From assembly GCF_002813445.1 (NCBI RefSeq), contig NZ_PHHD01000001.1, forward strand, positions 5,208,001-5,272,000: 64,000 bases of DNA. The letters run 5' to 3'. The translations under genes were made by a program, and so were the position numbers. This document shows, piece by piece, positions 52,122 through 60,873 of this stretch (position 1 is its first letter; the number at the start of each line of letters is the position of its first letter). The notes below the pieces were generated by a model that did not search any database, was not told where the DNA came from, and was given only the letters and a program-made list of their open reading frames with translations. The stretch is from Pseudomonas tolaasii NCPPB 2192. GTDB taxonomy: Bacteria; Pseudomonadota; Gammaproteobacteria; Pseudomonadales; Pseudomonadaceae.

Positions 52122-53596
52122 TCCTTGTCGAGCTTCCCAACCAGGGACAGCGTGAAGTCCGCTCCCATATATTTAAAATGAGGGCGCACACTCAGGCTAA
52201 CCCGATACCAGCCAGGCTCCCCATCTACATCGCTGACTACAATTCTGGCTGCGCGCAAAGGTCGGCGCCCGCGGACTTCGGCGCTGGGGTTATCCTGATC
52301 AGCCACGTATTGGCGGATCCACTTGTTCAGCTCCAGCTCAAGATCCGTACGCTCCTTCCAGGAGCCCAGTTGTTCACGCTGCAGCACCTTGAGGTAATGG
52401 GCGAGACGGTTGACCACCATCATGTAGGGCAGTTGGGTACCCAATCGGTAATTCAATTCGGCGGCCTTGCCCTCCTCACTGTTGCCAAATGTCTTGGGTT
52501 TTTGCACGGAGCTGGCGGAAAAGAACGCGGCGTTGTCACTGCCTTTGCGCATGGTCAGGGCGATAAAACCCTCCTGGGCCAACTCATATTCACGCCGGTC
52601 CGAGATCAACACTTCGGTCGGAATCTTGGTCTCGATTTCACCCATGCTCTGGAAATGATGCAGTGGCAAGTCCTCCACAGCGCCGCCGCTTTGCGGACCG
52701 ATAATGTTCGGGCACCAACGAAAACGCGCGAAGCTGTCAGTCAGGCGAGTGGCGAATGCGTAGGCGGTATTGCCCCAGAGGTAATGCTCGTGACTGTTGA
52801 CCACATTTTCCTGATAGGCAAAGGTCTTTACCGGACTTTCAAGAGGGTCGTAGGGCGTGCGCAGCAGAAAACGTGGCACGGTGAGCCCGATGTAACGAGC
52901 ATCTTCGCTCTGGCGAAAGCTTTGCCATTTGGTAAATTGAGGGCCTTCGAAGTGATCCTTGAGGTCCTTCAGGTCGGGTAACCCTGTGAAGCTTTCGAGT
53001 CCGAAGAAGCCTGGCCCGGCCGCCGCGATAAATGGCGCATGGGCCATACAGGCAACACTCGCAGCGTGTTGCATGAGTTTCACATCAGGCGCATTGGGTG
53101 AGAGGAAGTAATTGGCGATGATCGCCCCTACTGGCTGACCACCAAACTGTCCGTACTCGGCGCTGTAGATATGTTTGTATAACCCGGACTGGGTAATCTC
53201 CGGCGAATCTTCAAAATCATCCAGCAGGTCCTGCTTCGAGACATTCAACAGCTCGATTTTGATGTTCTCCCGAAAATTGGTTCGGTCCACCAACAACTGC
53301 AACCCTCTCCAGGCGGATTCAAGCGCCTGGAATTCGCTGTGGTGAAGGATCTCGTCTACCTGCTGGCTGAGCTTGGTATCGATCTCGGCAATCATCCGGT
53401 CAACCAGACGTTTTTTTACCGGTTCTGCGTGGTTATGTGGCTTGAGCAGTTCTTCGATGAATGCCGATACCCCGCGCCTGGCAATGCCATAGGCTTCGTC
53501 ATCGGCATTGAGCAATGTCTGGGCAATGATGTTGTCGAGGATGCTGTGTTCAACGACGGTTTTTGCGGGCTGCGGGTTGTGCTGGGTAGAGATCAT
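52118..53596 (-). CDS. tssC: T6SS sheath large subunit TssC
   Basis: A 492-residue protein. It has LESAWRGLQLLVDRTNFRENI (about 88), SAEYGQFGGQPVGAIIANY (about 145), ARYIGLTVPRFLLRTPYD (about 240) and WCPNIIGPQSGGAVEDLP (about 295), all diagnostic. With TssB it builds the contractile sheath. It is preceded by AAGGA and follows tssB by 27 bases. Confidence 0.97.
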   Translation of the reverse strand: MISTQHNPQPAKTVVEHSILDNIIAQTLLNADDEAYGIARRGVSAFIEELLKPHNHAEPVKKRLVDRMIAEIDTKLSQQVDEILHHSEFQALESAWRGLQLLVDRTNFRENIKIELLNVSKQDLLDDFEDSPEITQSGLYKHIYSAEYGQFGGQPVGAIIANYFLSPNAPDVKLMQHAASVACMAHAPFIAAAGPGFFGLESFTGLPDLKDLKDHFEGPQFTKWQSFRQSEDARYIGLTVPRFLLRTPYDPLESPVKTFAYQENVVNSHEHYLWGNTAYAFATRLTDSFARFRWCPNIIGPQSGGAVEDLPLHHFQSMGEIETKIPTEVLISDRREYELAQEGFIALTMRKGSDNAAFFSASSVQKPKTFGNSEEGKAAELNYRLGTQLPYMMVVNRLAHYLKVLQREQLGSWKERTDLELELNKWIRQYVADQDNPSAEVRGRRPLRAARIVVSDVDGEPGWYRVSLSVRPHFKYMGADFTLSLVGKLDKE

Positions 53597-53623
53597 GGTG
53601 TCAGTGTCCTTTTACTGAAGTTG

Positions 53624-54118
53624 TCAGGCGCTGGGGCTCAATTCCAGTTCAGCCAGTACCCGCGCACGGGACTCATCATCGGCCAATGCCTGCTCGATGG
53701 CCTTGCGAAAGCTGGGGGTGTTGCCCAGAGGTCCCTTGAGTGCCATCAGGGCCTCACGCAATGCCATCAACTTGTTTAATTCCGGTATCTGCTCAACCAG
53801 GCTGGCGGGGTTGAAATCCTTCATGGAGTTGATGCGAACCTGGATGGCCAATTCTTCGGCGCCAGCCTGTTCCTGGAGTCGATTGGGCACGCTCAATGTC
53901 AGGCTCAACGCTTGCTTGGCCAGTACCTCATCAAGGGAATTCCGGTCGATTGCTATTGGCTTTCGGTCTTCGAGCTTGCGTAGATCTTCTCGCCCGCTGA
54001 ATTCTCCCAACACCAGCAATTTCAAAGGCAGTTCTATTTCTTCCTGCGCTCCGCCCGTGGAGGGTTTGAAGGTGATATTGATGCGTTCCTTGGGTGCTAC
54101 CGAACCGTCTTTGGCCAT
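53624..54118 (-). CDS. tssB: T6SS sheath small subunit TssB
   Basis: A 164-residue protein with APKERINITFKPSTGGAQEE, LPLKLLVLGEFSG, the region around RKPIAIDRNSLDEVLA, and NSMKDFNPASLVEQIPELNKL. These are standard TssB landmarks. It follows tssA by 29 bases and has a strong AAGGAG-like site (AAAAAAGGAGAAACACC). Confidence 0.96.
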   Translation of the reverse strand: MAKDGSVAPKERINITFKPSTGGAQEEIELPLKLLVLGEFSGREDLRKLEDRKPIAIDRNSLDEVLAKQALSLTLSVPNRLQEQAGAEELAIQVRINSMKDFNPASLVEQIPELNKLMALREALMALKGPLGNTPSFRKAIEQALADDESRARVLAELELSPSA

Positions 54119-54147
54119 GGTGTTTCTCCTTTTTTTGGCTAGAAAAC

Positions 54148-55701
54148 CTATTCAAGTACTGCTTCCAGGTCGAAATGACACAGCCTTCGATGAGTCATGT
54201 CCCTGCGTTCACGCATGGCGTGGTCTTGCGGCAAAAGGTCGTAACATCGATGCAGGAGCCGGGTCACCTCAAATGCCAATTCAGGCTCCCAACGATCCAG
54301 CCGCGCTTGTTGCAGTTCGTGATCCAACTGCTCAAGCTGAATCCTGCTCAGGTCATGCTTGCCCGCCCGCATGCACAACCGGGCAAGCGCCAATCGCCAA
54401 TGAAACCTGGCTCGCTCACTGCGCGCGGCATGCAGGCCTCGTTTGAGTTCGGCTACGGCGGGCTTGAGCCCATTTGTGCGCAGGTTGAGTATTTGCTCCT
54501 GCAATGCAACCTCCCAGGGTTGCGCCGCAGCATCCCCCACAACATTGGGTACTTCGCCTTTTTGCAGGTGGTGTGCAACATGCAGCGCGATCCAGTTACC
54601 TGTTGCGGGGTCGACAAACGGCGTACCGTCAGCAAATTTGAACTCAGGCAAATCCGGTAGCCGCTGCAACAACAGGGCAAAACTCATCTCCAGTTCGACC
54701 TTCGCCATCCCCGCCTGCAGTGCCTCCAGGCACTCCCATGCCATGCGCAGTCCATCGAACCAGAACATTGAGTGGGTCAGGCTGACCTCCAGTTCCAGTA
54801 GCAGATCGCCATACTGTCCCTGGGCAAAACGACTCTCGAACCGCTTGATCTTGTCGGGCGCGGGCGCAAACAGTGCTGTTACTCGCTCACTGTTGGCGTC
54901 CGGGTAAGTGATGAGCATCAACCACGTCAGTGTCCGGCTCAAACGCATCGCACGCGGGTCAGCCACATTTTGGCGCATCCACCATGCGCATAACGGCCGA
55001 GCCTGGTCCTGCAACGCCCGCAGCAGTTTCTGAGCGTCTCTTTCGTTGCTGACCGGCTGTTCGGGCTTGAGCAACTGCGTAGCGACCTGCTTGACCTGGG
55101 CCATCACACCAGCAACACCGACCGCTTCGGGAGCCACTTGACTTGCAGCGACCAAACGTTCTGACAGCTGCCTGCGAACCGGCAGCAACAACGGCGCATC
55201 ATCGCCAAGACGCTTACCCCATAGCTCATCAAGGCGCGCGATGTGATCCTGGAGCGCCTCAAACAGAGGCAACTGCTCACTCAGTAAAAGGTGCTGTGAA
55301 AAGAGCACGTCCAACCGCGACACCAGCCAACTCAACGCCGCGCAACGCGTACGTGCTTTGGCGGGATAAACAACCGCCCAATGCTGCTCGCACAGACCCA
55401 GAAGCAGACCAAGCCCCGCCAACAGCCCCGGAAATGAAAAACGCTGGTACAAAGCCCACGTCAGCCAAACAACCACCCGCAAATCCTTGGTATGAACGCG
55501 CAACATGCGCTCGGCAATTTCGTTGACTTTTTGCCAATCCGGCGAACTTGAAACATGCATGGACTGAGCCTTTCCAAGTTCAAATTCAAGAAGTTCATAC
55601 TCTGTAGAAAAGCGCATATCACAGCCGGCAAACTCTTCTGCCGAGCAAGGGATTCGGGCCAACTCAACATAATGAGAGTAGAGCTTGTCTGAATAAACCA
55701 T
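54148..55701 (-). CDS. tssA: T6SS protein TssA (ImpA/VasJ type)
   Basis: A 517-residue protein. The N-terminal ImpA region reads VYSDKLYSHYVELARIPCS, RFSTEYELLEFELGKAQSMH and KDLRVVVWLTWALYQ. A C-terminal helical VasJ-like domain follows, as in longer TssA classes that cap the growing sheath. ATG 55701 matches the usual family start; a GTG at 55713 would add four residues. It is the first gene of the minus-strand operon, so the main T6SS promoter should lie upstream in 55702-56176. Confidence 0.93.
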   Translation of the reverse strand: MVYSDKLYSHYVELARIPCSAEEFAGCDMRFSTEYELLEFELGKAQSMHVSSSPDWQKVNEIAERMLRVHTKDLRVVVWLTWALYQRFSFPGLLAGLGLLLGLCEQHWAVVYPAKARTRCAALSWLVSRLDVLFSQHLLLSEQLPLFEALQDHIARLDELWGKRLGDDAPLLLPVRRQLSERLVAASQVAPEAVGVAGVMAQVKQVATQLLKPEQPVSNERDAQKLLRALQDQARPLCAWWMRQNVADPRAMRLSRTLTWLMLITYPDANSERVTALFAPAPDKIKRFESRFAQGQYGDLLLELEVSLTHSMFWFDGLRMAWECLEALQAGMAKVELEMSFALLLQRLPDLPEFKFADGTPFVDPATGNWIALHVAHHLQKGEVPNVVGDAAAQPWEVALQEQILNLRTNGLKPAVAELKRGLHAARSERARFHWRLALARLCMRAGKHDLSRIQLEQLDHELQQARLDRWEPELAFEVTRLLHRCYDLLPQDHAMRERRDMTHRRLCHFDLEAVLE

Positions 55702-56176
55702 TCGATATCGCACATAACTTCACAAGATAAATTCGGCAGCCCAAGCGTAACAAGTTAAACATTCGGAATACCCTTAACCTCGGCCCACTTACAGGCGAGG
55801 CAGACGAACCTTAGCCATTCCAAAAGCGATCAGCAAGGGCAAGATTTTCACTTAAGCACTTTCCTACAAACCCTCTAAAAGCTTGTGTGCGCAGCGCCTT
55901 GCGCAACCATTTCAGAGAATTTCATTAACTACTGCGCTCAAGCTTTTATTTATCAAGTGAAAGCAACTGCGCAGATAAATGCGCACACCTCTGCAATTTA
56001 AAACATAAAACGCCCGCTTAAACCGCCACACACTTCAACACTTCCCAAACAAAAAACCACCGCACCCTATATTTCATTGACCACGACCAATTCAGGCACG
56101 CTTCTTGTTATAGGAAAACGCCCGATCGGTATTTTGCCGTTCGGTCTATCTACTTAATCAGGCAAGGAAACCACTT
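55702..56176. other. AT-rich divergent region between tssA and hcp
   Basis: A 475-base gap with no gene, clearly richer in A+T than its surroundings. It must contain the promoter of the 16-gene minus-strand T6SS operon and that of hcp. A sigma-54-like site faces hcp. I looked for the matching GC-N10-CC pattern facing tssA and found no good candidate. Confidence 0.6.
56094..56110 (+). promoter_or_regulatory. Sigma-54-like promoter of hcp
   Basis: AGGCACG-N4-TTGTTA, with GG (-24) and GT (-12, consensus GC) separated by exactly 10 bases, about 70-80 bases before the hcp start. It agrees with the presence of a sigma-54 activator gene in the cluster. Confidence 0.55.
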
Positions 56177-56692
56177 ATGCCAACACCCGCGTACCTTTCA
56201 ATCACCGGCGTTAAACAAGGCTTGATCACGGCAGGCACATTCACCCAGGACTCAGTAGGTAATATTTATCAAGAGGGGCATGAGGACCAGATTCTGGTAC
56301 AGGCATTTGCCCACCAGGTCATCATTCCCCGCGACCCACAATCGGGTCAGCCAACGGGCCAGCGGGTTCACAAACCGATGATGATCAGCAAGGTCTTCGA
56401 CAAGTCCTCGCCCCTGCTCTTCAGCGCGCTGACATCGGGCGAGGAGGTATCATGCCGCCTGGAGTGGCTGCGCACCTCCTCCGCCGGCACTCAGGAACAC
56501 TACTTCACCATTGAACTGGAGGGGGCAACCGTCGTGGACATTCAGTCGCGCATGCCCAATTGCCAGGACCCGGACAACGCCCACTTCACCCATTTGGAGG
56601 ATGTGTATTTCACCTACCGAAAAATTATCTGGACTCACGAAGTCGCCGGCACTTCCGGTTCGGACGACTGGCGTAGCCCGGTAGCCGGCTAA
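56177..56692 (+). CDS. hcp: Hcp-family T6SS tube protein
   Basis: A 171-residue Hcp protein. AYLSITGVKQGLITAGTF, ILVQAFAHQVIIPRD, GQRVHKPMMISKVFDKSSPLL and EDVYFTYRKIIWTHE are the standard Hcp signatures. Hcp hexamers stack as the inner tube and carry small effectors. It is transcribed away from the tss operon and has AAGGAA before the ATG. No vgrG follows; the next gene is a convergent metabolic gene. Confidence 0.96.
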   Translation: MPTPAYLSITGVKQGLITAGTFTQDSVGNIYQEGHEDQILVQAFAHQVIIPRDPQSGQPTGQRVHKPMMISKVFDKSSPLLFSALTSGEEVSCRLEWLRTSSAGTQEHYFTIELEGATVVDIQSRMPNCQDPDNAHFTHLEDVYFTYRKIIWTHEVAGTSGSDDWRSPVAG

Positions 56693-56704
56693 GGCTGGCG
56701 GATG

Positions 56705-56737
56705 CAGGAGCGGTCGCCACGGAGGGTGCCGCTCCTG
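56705..56737. terminator. Hairpin between hcp and the aldo/keto reductase gene
   Basis: Stem CAGGAGCGG / CCGCTCCTG with a 15-base loop, just after hcp and before the convergent reductase stop. It lacks a T tract, but its position suits a shared terminator. Confidence 0.6.
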
Positions 56738-56745
56738 TCCTGTGG

Positions 56746-57567
56746 CTACACCATCGCCAGCGGGTGCTTGCGTTTCGGCGCGCCGAATACCCGGTCGATT
56801 GCATCCAGATCGTGCTCATCGAGCACGAGTTTTGCGGCTCCGGCATTGAGCCGTACATGTTCGGGTGTGACGGCCTTAGGGATAGCGATAACGCCGTCCT
56901 GGCGCAACACCCAAGCCAGGGAGACCTGCGCAGGCGTGGCGTTATGACGAAGGGCAATTTGCTTGAGGGTGGGACTCGCCAGCAACTCACCGCCCTGAGC
57001 GATTGGGCAGTAAGCCATCAAGGGCAAATGGTGTTGTTGCCACCAAGGCAGTAAATCGAATTCGATGCCTCGCTCTTCAATGTTGTATAGCACCTGGTTC
57101 GTCGCGCATGTCGGGGATGCAAGTTCCTGCAGGTCCGCCACATCAAAGTTGGAGACACCCCAGCGACCGATCTTGCCAGCCTCCCTTAGGCGCTCGAAGG
57201 CTTCGACGGTTTCTTCCAAGGGATATTGGCCCCGCCAGTGCAACAGGTACAGGTCAATGTAATCCGTACCAAGGCGCTGAAGGCTGGATTCACAGGCACG
57301 AGGGGTGCCCTTTTGACTGGCATTGTGCGGATAGACCTTGCTCACCAGAAACACCTGATCGCGCTTGCCGCGTATGGCTTCGCCGACGACCTCCTCGGCC
57401 CCCCCTTCACCATACATTTCGGCGGTATCGATCAGGGTCATGCCCTCGTCAATGCCCAGTTGCAATGCGGCGACTTCGGCGCGTCGCTGGTCGGGGTTTT
57501 CGCCCATACGCCAGGTGCCCTGGCCGATAACAGGGACGGGAACGCCAGCCAGATCGATGGTACGCAT
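56746..57567 (-). CDS. Aldo/keto reductase
   Basis: A 273-residue NADPH-dependent TIM-barrel oxidoreductase. Catalytic residues are Asp/Tyr in LIDTAEMYGEGGAEE (about 40-52), Lys in VFLVSKVYPHN and His in YIDLYLLHWRG. The cofactor region is AIPKAVTPEHVRLNAGA. The substrate is unknown. ATG 57567 follows AGGAGG. A single-gene unit. Confidence 0.9.
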   Translation of the reverse strand: MRTIDLAGVPVPVIGQGTWRMGENPDQRRAEVAALQLGIDEGMTLIDTAEMYGEGGAEEVVGEAIRGKRDQVFLVSKVYPHNASQKGTPRACESSLQRLGTDYIDLYLLHWRGQYPLEETVEAFERLREAGKIGRWGVSNFDVADLQELASPTCATNQVLYNIEERGIEFDLLPWWQQHHLPLMAYCPIAQGGELLASPTLKQIALRHNATPAQVSLAWVLRQDGVIAIPKAVTPEHVRLNAGAAKLVLDEHDLDAIDRVFGAPKRKHPLAMV

Positions 57568-57673
57568 GACAACCTCCTGATGAATTCGCGAATAAACAGT
57601 GTGGCACTGACCGGACAAAAGGGTTCAATCGAAGTATGGTTAGCCCCTCTCAGGTTACCGGGAAGAGGCTGCA

Positions 57674-58168
57674 ATGCTGTTTGTCGTCATGCTCGGAGGA
57701 AAGCATCCACGGGCGAAAATTGAAGTTCACGATGTGGTGTTCGCTGTGGCGGACACGCTGCAAGGCACCTATGCGCAGTTGCGCGACGGCTGGTTTGGCA
57801 GCCCCAACGGTGTACACATCGACTCGTGGATGATGGTCGAGGGCGTCGACGGCTGGAAAGTCGAACTTAGCCATTTGGCGCCCCAGGCAGACGCGCATCG
57901 TTTGTATTTCATCAACCTGGGTGGTTACGAGGCCAATGCCTTTGGCGAGGCCCATCACTACCTGCTGGTGGTGGCCAAAACCCCGCGGGAAGCCATGAGC
58001 AAAGGCAAACGGCACATGCTGCATGACTGGACTCAGCCTCACACTGATGGCGTGATGGATATTGATGACTGCCTGCCCATCGACCTGGTAGACGGCCGCT
58101 ATATTCACCTCGTACAAGGCGCGCACCGGCCCATCATCCAGCAGAATGACTACATCGTGTTGCCCTGA
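57674..58168 (+). CDS. DUF1543-domain protein
   Basis: A 164-residue protein whose start (MLFVVMLGGKHPRAKIEVHD) and AHRLYFINLGGYEANAFGEAHHYLLVVA match the DUF1543 family as I remember it. The N-terminal half seems to recur as a weaker copy in the second half (FINLGGYE... versus VVMLGGKHP...). There is no known function and no signal peptide. Confidence 0.75.
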   Translation: MLFVVMLGGKHPRAKIEVHDVVFAVADTLQGTYAQLRDGWFGSPNGVHIDSWMMVEGVDGWKVELSHLAPQADAHRLYFINLGGYEANAFGEAHHYLLVVAKTPREAMSKGKRHMLHDWTQPHTDGVMDIDDCLPIDLVDGRYIHLVQGAHRPIIQQNDYIVLP

Positions 58169-58264
58169 ACCCTACCCGAACGGGGTATGGCGCCCACCCC
58201 TCACCTGCCTGACAGTGCAATCAGTCCCTGAGCCTGATAACAAGCACAACAAAGGTGGGTTCCC

Positions 58265-59365
58265 ATGCACAAAGCCCTTATCGCCCTGTTCAGCGCCGCA
58301 TTGCTGGCAACCAGTTCGCTGAGCCACGCCGCCGACGACCCCGCCAACACCTTGCGCATCTACAACTGGGCGGACTATATCGGCGACACCACCCTGGCCG
58401 ATTTCGAGAGGGCCACGGGCATCAAGGTGATCTACGACACCTACGATTCCTACGAAACCGTGCAAGGCAAATTACTTTCCGGACGCTCCGGCTACGACCT
58501 GGCATTGCTGAATGCTTCGCTGGTGCCGCTGCTGATCAAAGGCAAGGTGTTTCAGCCGCTGGATAAATCGCAACTGCCCGACTGGAAAAACCTCGACCCC
58601 GTCGTGCTCAAGAGCCTGGAAACCCACGACCCGGGCGTCACCTACTCGGCGCCGTATACCTGGGGCAGCAACGGCGTGACCTACAACGTGGAGATGATCA
58701 AGGCGCGCATGCCGGATGCGCCGATCGGCTCGCTGGCGATGATCTTCGATCCGAGAATCGTGTCGAAATTTGCCGACTGCGGGATCACCTTCATGGACTC
58801 GCCCACCGACATGATCCCGCTGGCCCTGACGTACTTGAAGCTGGACCCCAACAGCGTCGCGCCCAAAGACCTCAAGGCTGCCCAGGATGTATTGATGGCC
58901 GTGCGTCCCTACATTCGCAAGTTCGACTCCAGCGGTTTCATCAATGGCCTGGCCAATGGCGACCTGTGCCTGGCCACCACCTGGTCGGGGGATTACGCCA
59001 CCTCCCAGGCGCGAGCCACCGAGGCTGGGGCCAAGGTCAAACTGGACTACTTCATTCCCCAGGAAGGTTCGTTGATCTGGTTCGATAACTTCTACATCCC
59101 CGCCGACGCGCCCCACGTCGCCAATGCGCATAAATTCATCGAATTTCTCCTGCAACCGCAAACCATGGCCGGCGTCAGCAACACCATTCATTACGCCAAC
59201 AGCAACCTGGCCTCCAAGCCGTTGGTGAACGCCGACATCCGCGACAACCCGGCCATCTACCCGGACCCGGCGACGATGCAGCGCCTGTTCACGCAAAAAA
59301 GCCAGCCCCAAGCTGCGGTGCGCCTGATCACCCGTACCTGGAATGCCGTGAAAACCGGCAAGTAA
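58265..59365 (+). CDS. Periplasmic polyamine/GABA-type ABC substrate-binding protein
   Basis: A 366-residue PotF/SpuD-family binding protein. The signal peptide is cleaved near SLSHA, followed by LRIYNWADYIGDTTLADFE, YDTYDSYETVQGKLLSGRSGYDL and YSAPYTWGSNGVTYN. The typical ligands are putrescine, spermidine, GABA or aminovalerate; sequence alone does not decide. No permease or ATPase gene is adjacent, so it must share a transporter encoded elsewhere. A pyridoxal aminotransferase follows by 24 bases, which would catabolise the imported amine. Confidence 0.88.
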   Translation: MHKALIALFSAALLATSSLSHAADDPANTLRIYNWADYIGDTTLADFERATGIKVIYDTYDSYETVQGKLLSGRSGYDLALLNASLVPLLIKGKVFQPLDKSQLPDWKNLDPVVLKSLETHDPGVTYSAPYTWGSNGVTYNVEMIKARMPDAPIGSLAMIFDPRIVSKFADCGITFMDSPTDMIPLALTYLKLDPNSVAPKDLKAAQDVLMAVRPYIRKFDSSGFINGLANGDLCLATTWSGDYATSQARATEAGAKVKLDYFIPQEGSLIWFDNFYIPADAPHVANAHKFIEFLLQPQTMAGVSNTIHYANSNLASKPLVNADIRDNPAIYPDPATMQRLFTQKSQPQAAVRLITRTWNAVKTGK

Positions 59366-59389
59366 ACCCAGCCATTGAAGGTAAACGCC

Positions 59390-60808
59390 ATGACTCTGCC
59401 AAATCCCGCTTTCTTCGCCCAGTTTGACCACGACAAGCTGGACGCCGCCGACAAAGCTCACTACATGCACGGCTTTCATATGTTCGACGAGCACCGTGAA
59501 CAAGGCTCGCTGAATATTGCGGTGGGTAACGGCGCCTACATCTACGACACTCATGGCAATCGCTACCTCGATGCCGTCGGTGGCATGTGGTGTACGAATA
59601 TCGGCCTGGGCCGTGAGGAAATGGCCGACGCCATCGCCCATCAGGTGCGTCAGCTCGCCTACTCCAACCCCTTCTGCGACATGGCCAACGTCACCGCCAT
59701 CGAACTGTGTGCCAAGCTCGCCAGCCTGGCTCCCGGTGACCTGAACCACGTATTCCTGACCACCGGTGGCTCAACTGCCGTGGACACGGCTTACCGGCTG
59801 GTGCAGTTCTACCAGAACAGCCGCGGCAAACCGGCCAAGAAGCACATCATTTCGCGCTTGAGTGCGTACCACGGCTCGACCTTCCTCACCATGTCGATCG
59901 GCAACAAGGCGGCCGACCGCGCCCCCGAATTCGATTTCATGAGTGATTTGTTTCACCACATTTCCTGCCCTAATTATTACCGGGCACCTGAGGGGATGAG
60001 CGAGCCCGATTTTCTTGACTTTCTGGTCAGCGAGTTCGAAGACAAGATCCTCACGCTCGGCCCGGACAACGTAGCCGCCTTCTTTGCCGAACCGATCATG
60101 GGCTCGGGTGGTGTGATCATCCCACCTGTCGGCTATCACCGCCGCATGTGGGAGATCTGCCAGCGCTACGACCTGCTTTACGTAGCCGATGAAGTGGTGA
60201 CGTCGTTCGGCCGGCTCGGTGCATTTTTCGCCTCCGAAGACGTGTTCGGCATGCAGCCCGATATCATCACCACCGCCAAGGGCCTGACGTCCGGCTACTT
60301 GCCGTTGGGCGCGTGCATTTTCTCCGAGCGCATCTGGCAAGTGATCGGCGAACCGGGCAAGGGCCGTTGCTTCACCCACGGTTTCACCTACAGCGGCCAC
60401 CCGGTCAGTTGTGTGGCGGCGCTGAAAAACATAGAAATCATTGAGCGGGAAAACCTGCTGGCGCATGTTGAGGATGTCGGCGTGTATCTCGAACAACGCC
60501 TGCAAACACTGGCCGACCTGCCCCTGGTGGGTGATATCCGTTGCCAGCGTCTGATGGCCTGCATTGAATTTGTCGCAGATAAACGCAGCAAGGCGCTGTT
60601 GCCGGACGCGGTGAATATCGGCGAGAAAATCCACTTGCGCGCCCAGGCAAAAGGCCTGCTGGTGCGTCCGATCGGCCATTTGAATGTGATGTCGCCACCG
60701 CTGATCATCACCCGCGCCCAGGTCGACGAAATCGTCGAAACCCTGCGCCAGTGCATCCTCGACACGACGGTCGAGCTGCGTGAAAGCGGCGAGTATCAAG
60801 GCCGATGA
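59390..60808 (+). CDS. Class III (omega-amino acid/polyamine) aminotransferase
   Basis: A 472-residue PLP enzyme. GGMWCTNIGLGREEMADAIA, LTTGGSTAVDTAYRL, LSAYHGSTFL, EPIMGSGGVIIPP, VADEVVTSFGRLG and the PLP lysine in ITTAKGLTSGYLPLGA (about 290) are clear. It moves an amino group from an omega-amino compound (putrescine, GABA, aminovalerate or similar) to pyruvate or 2-oxoglutarate. ATG 59390 follows GAAGG; the TTG upstream is less likely. It forms an operon with the binding-protein gene and is closed by a terminator. Confidence 0.9.
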   Translation: MTLPNPAFFAQFDHDKLDAADKAHYMHGFHMFDEHREQGSLNIAVGNGAYIYDTHGNRYLDAVGGMWCTNIGLGREEMADAIAHQVRQLAYSNPFCDMANVTAIELCAKLASLAPGDLNHVFLTTGGSTAVDTAYRLVQFYQNSRGKPAKKHIISRLSAYHGSTFLTMSIGNKAADRAPEFDFMSDLFHHISCPNYYRAPEGMSEPDFLDFLVSEFEDKILTLGPDNVAAFFAEPIMGSGGVIIPPVGYHRRMWEICQRYDLLYVADEVVTSFGRLGAFFASEDVFGMQPDIITTAKGLTSGYLPLGACIFSERIWQVIGEPGKGRCFTHGFTYSGHPVSCVAALKNIEIIERENLLAHVEDVGVYLEQRLQTLADLPLVGDIRCQRLMACIEFVADKRSKALLPDAVNIGEKIHLRAQAKGLLVRPIGHLNVMSPPLIITRAQVDEIVETLRQCILDTTVELRESGEYQGR

Positions 60809-60815
60809 ACCCTCG

Positions 60816-60839
60816 CGCCGAGCCTGTCTCGGCGTTTTT
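60816..60839 (+). terminator. Rho-independent terminator after the aminotransferase
   Basis: Stem CGCCGAG / CTCGGCG with a CCTGT loop and a run of five T, 7 bases past the stop. Confidence 0.88.
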
Positions 60840-60873
60840 GCCTGGGTGTTGGCCTGCGGGTAGACTGGCCCGC

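Noticed and set aside
55714..56090. Sigma-54 promoter facing tssA
   Set aside because: I searched for GC-N10-CC on the plus strand and found no candidate with acceptable flanking bases.
58472..59749. 425-codon minus-strand reading frame
   Set aside because: Antisense to the binding-protein and aminotransferase genes.
60805..60873. N-terminal extension of the LuxR-type regulator overlapping the aminotransferase stop
   Set aside because: A strong terminator hairpin with a T run lies inside the extension; the ATG after it is more sensible.
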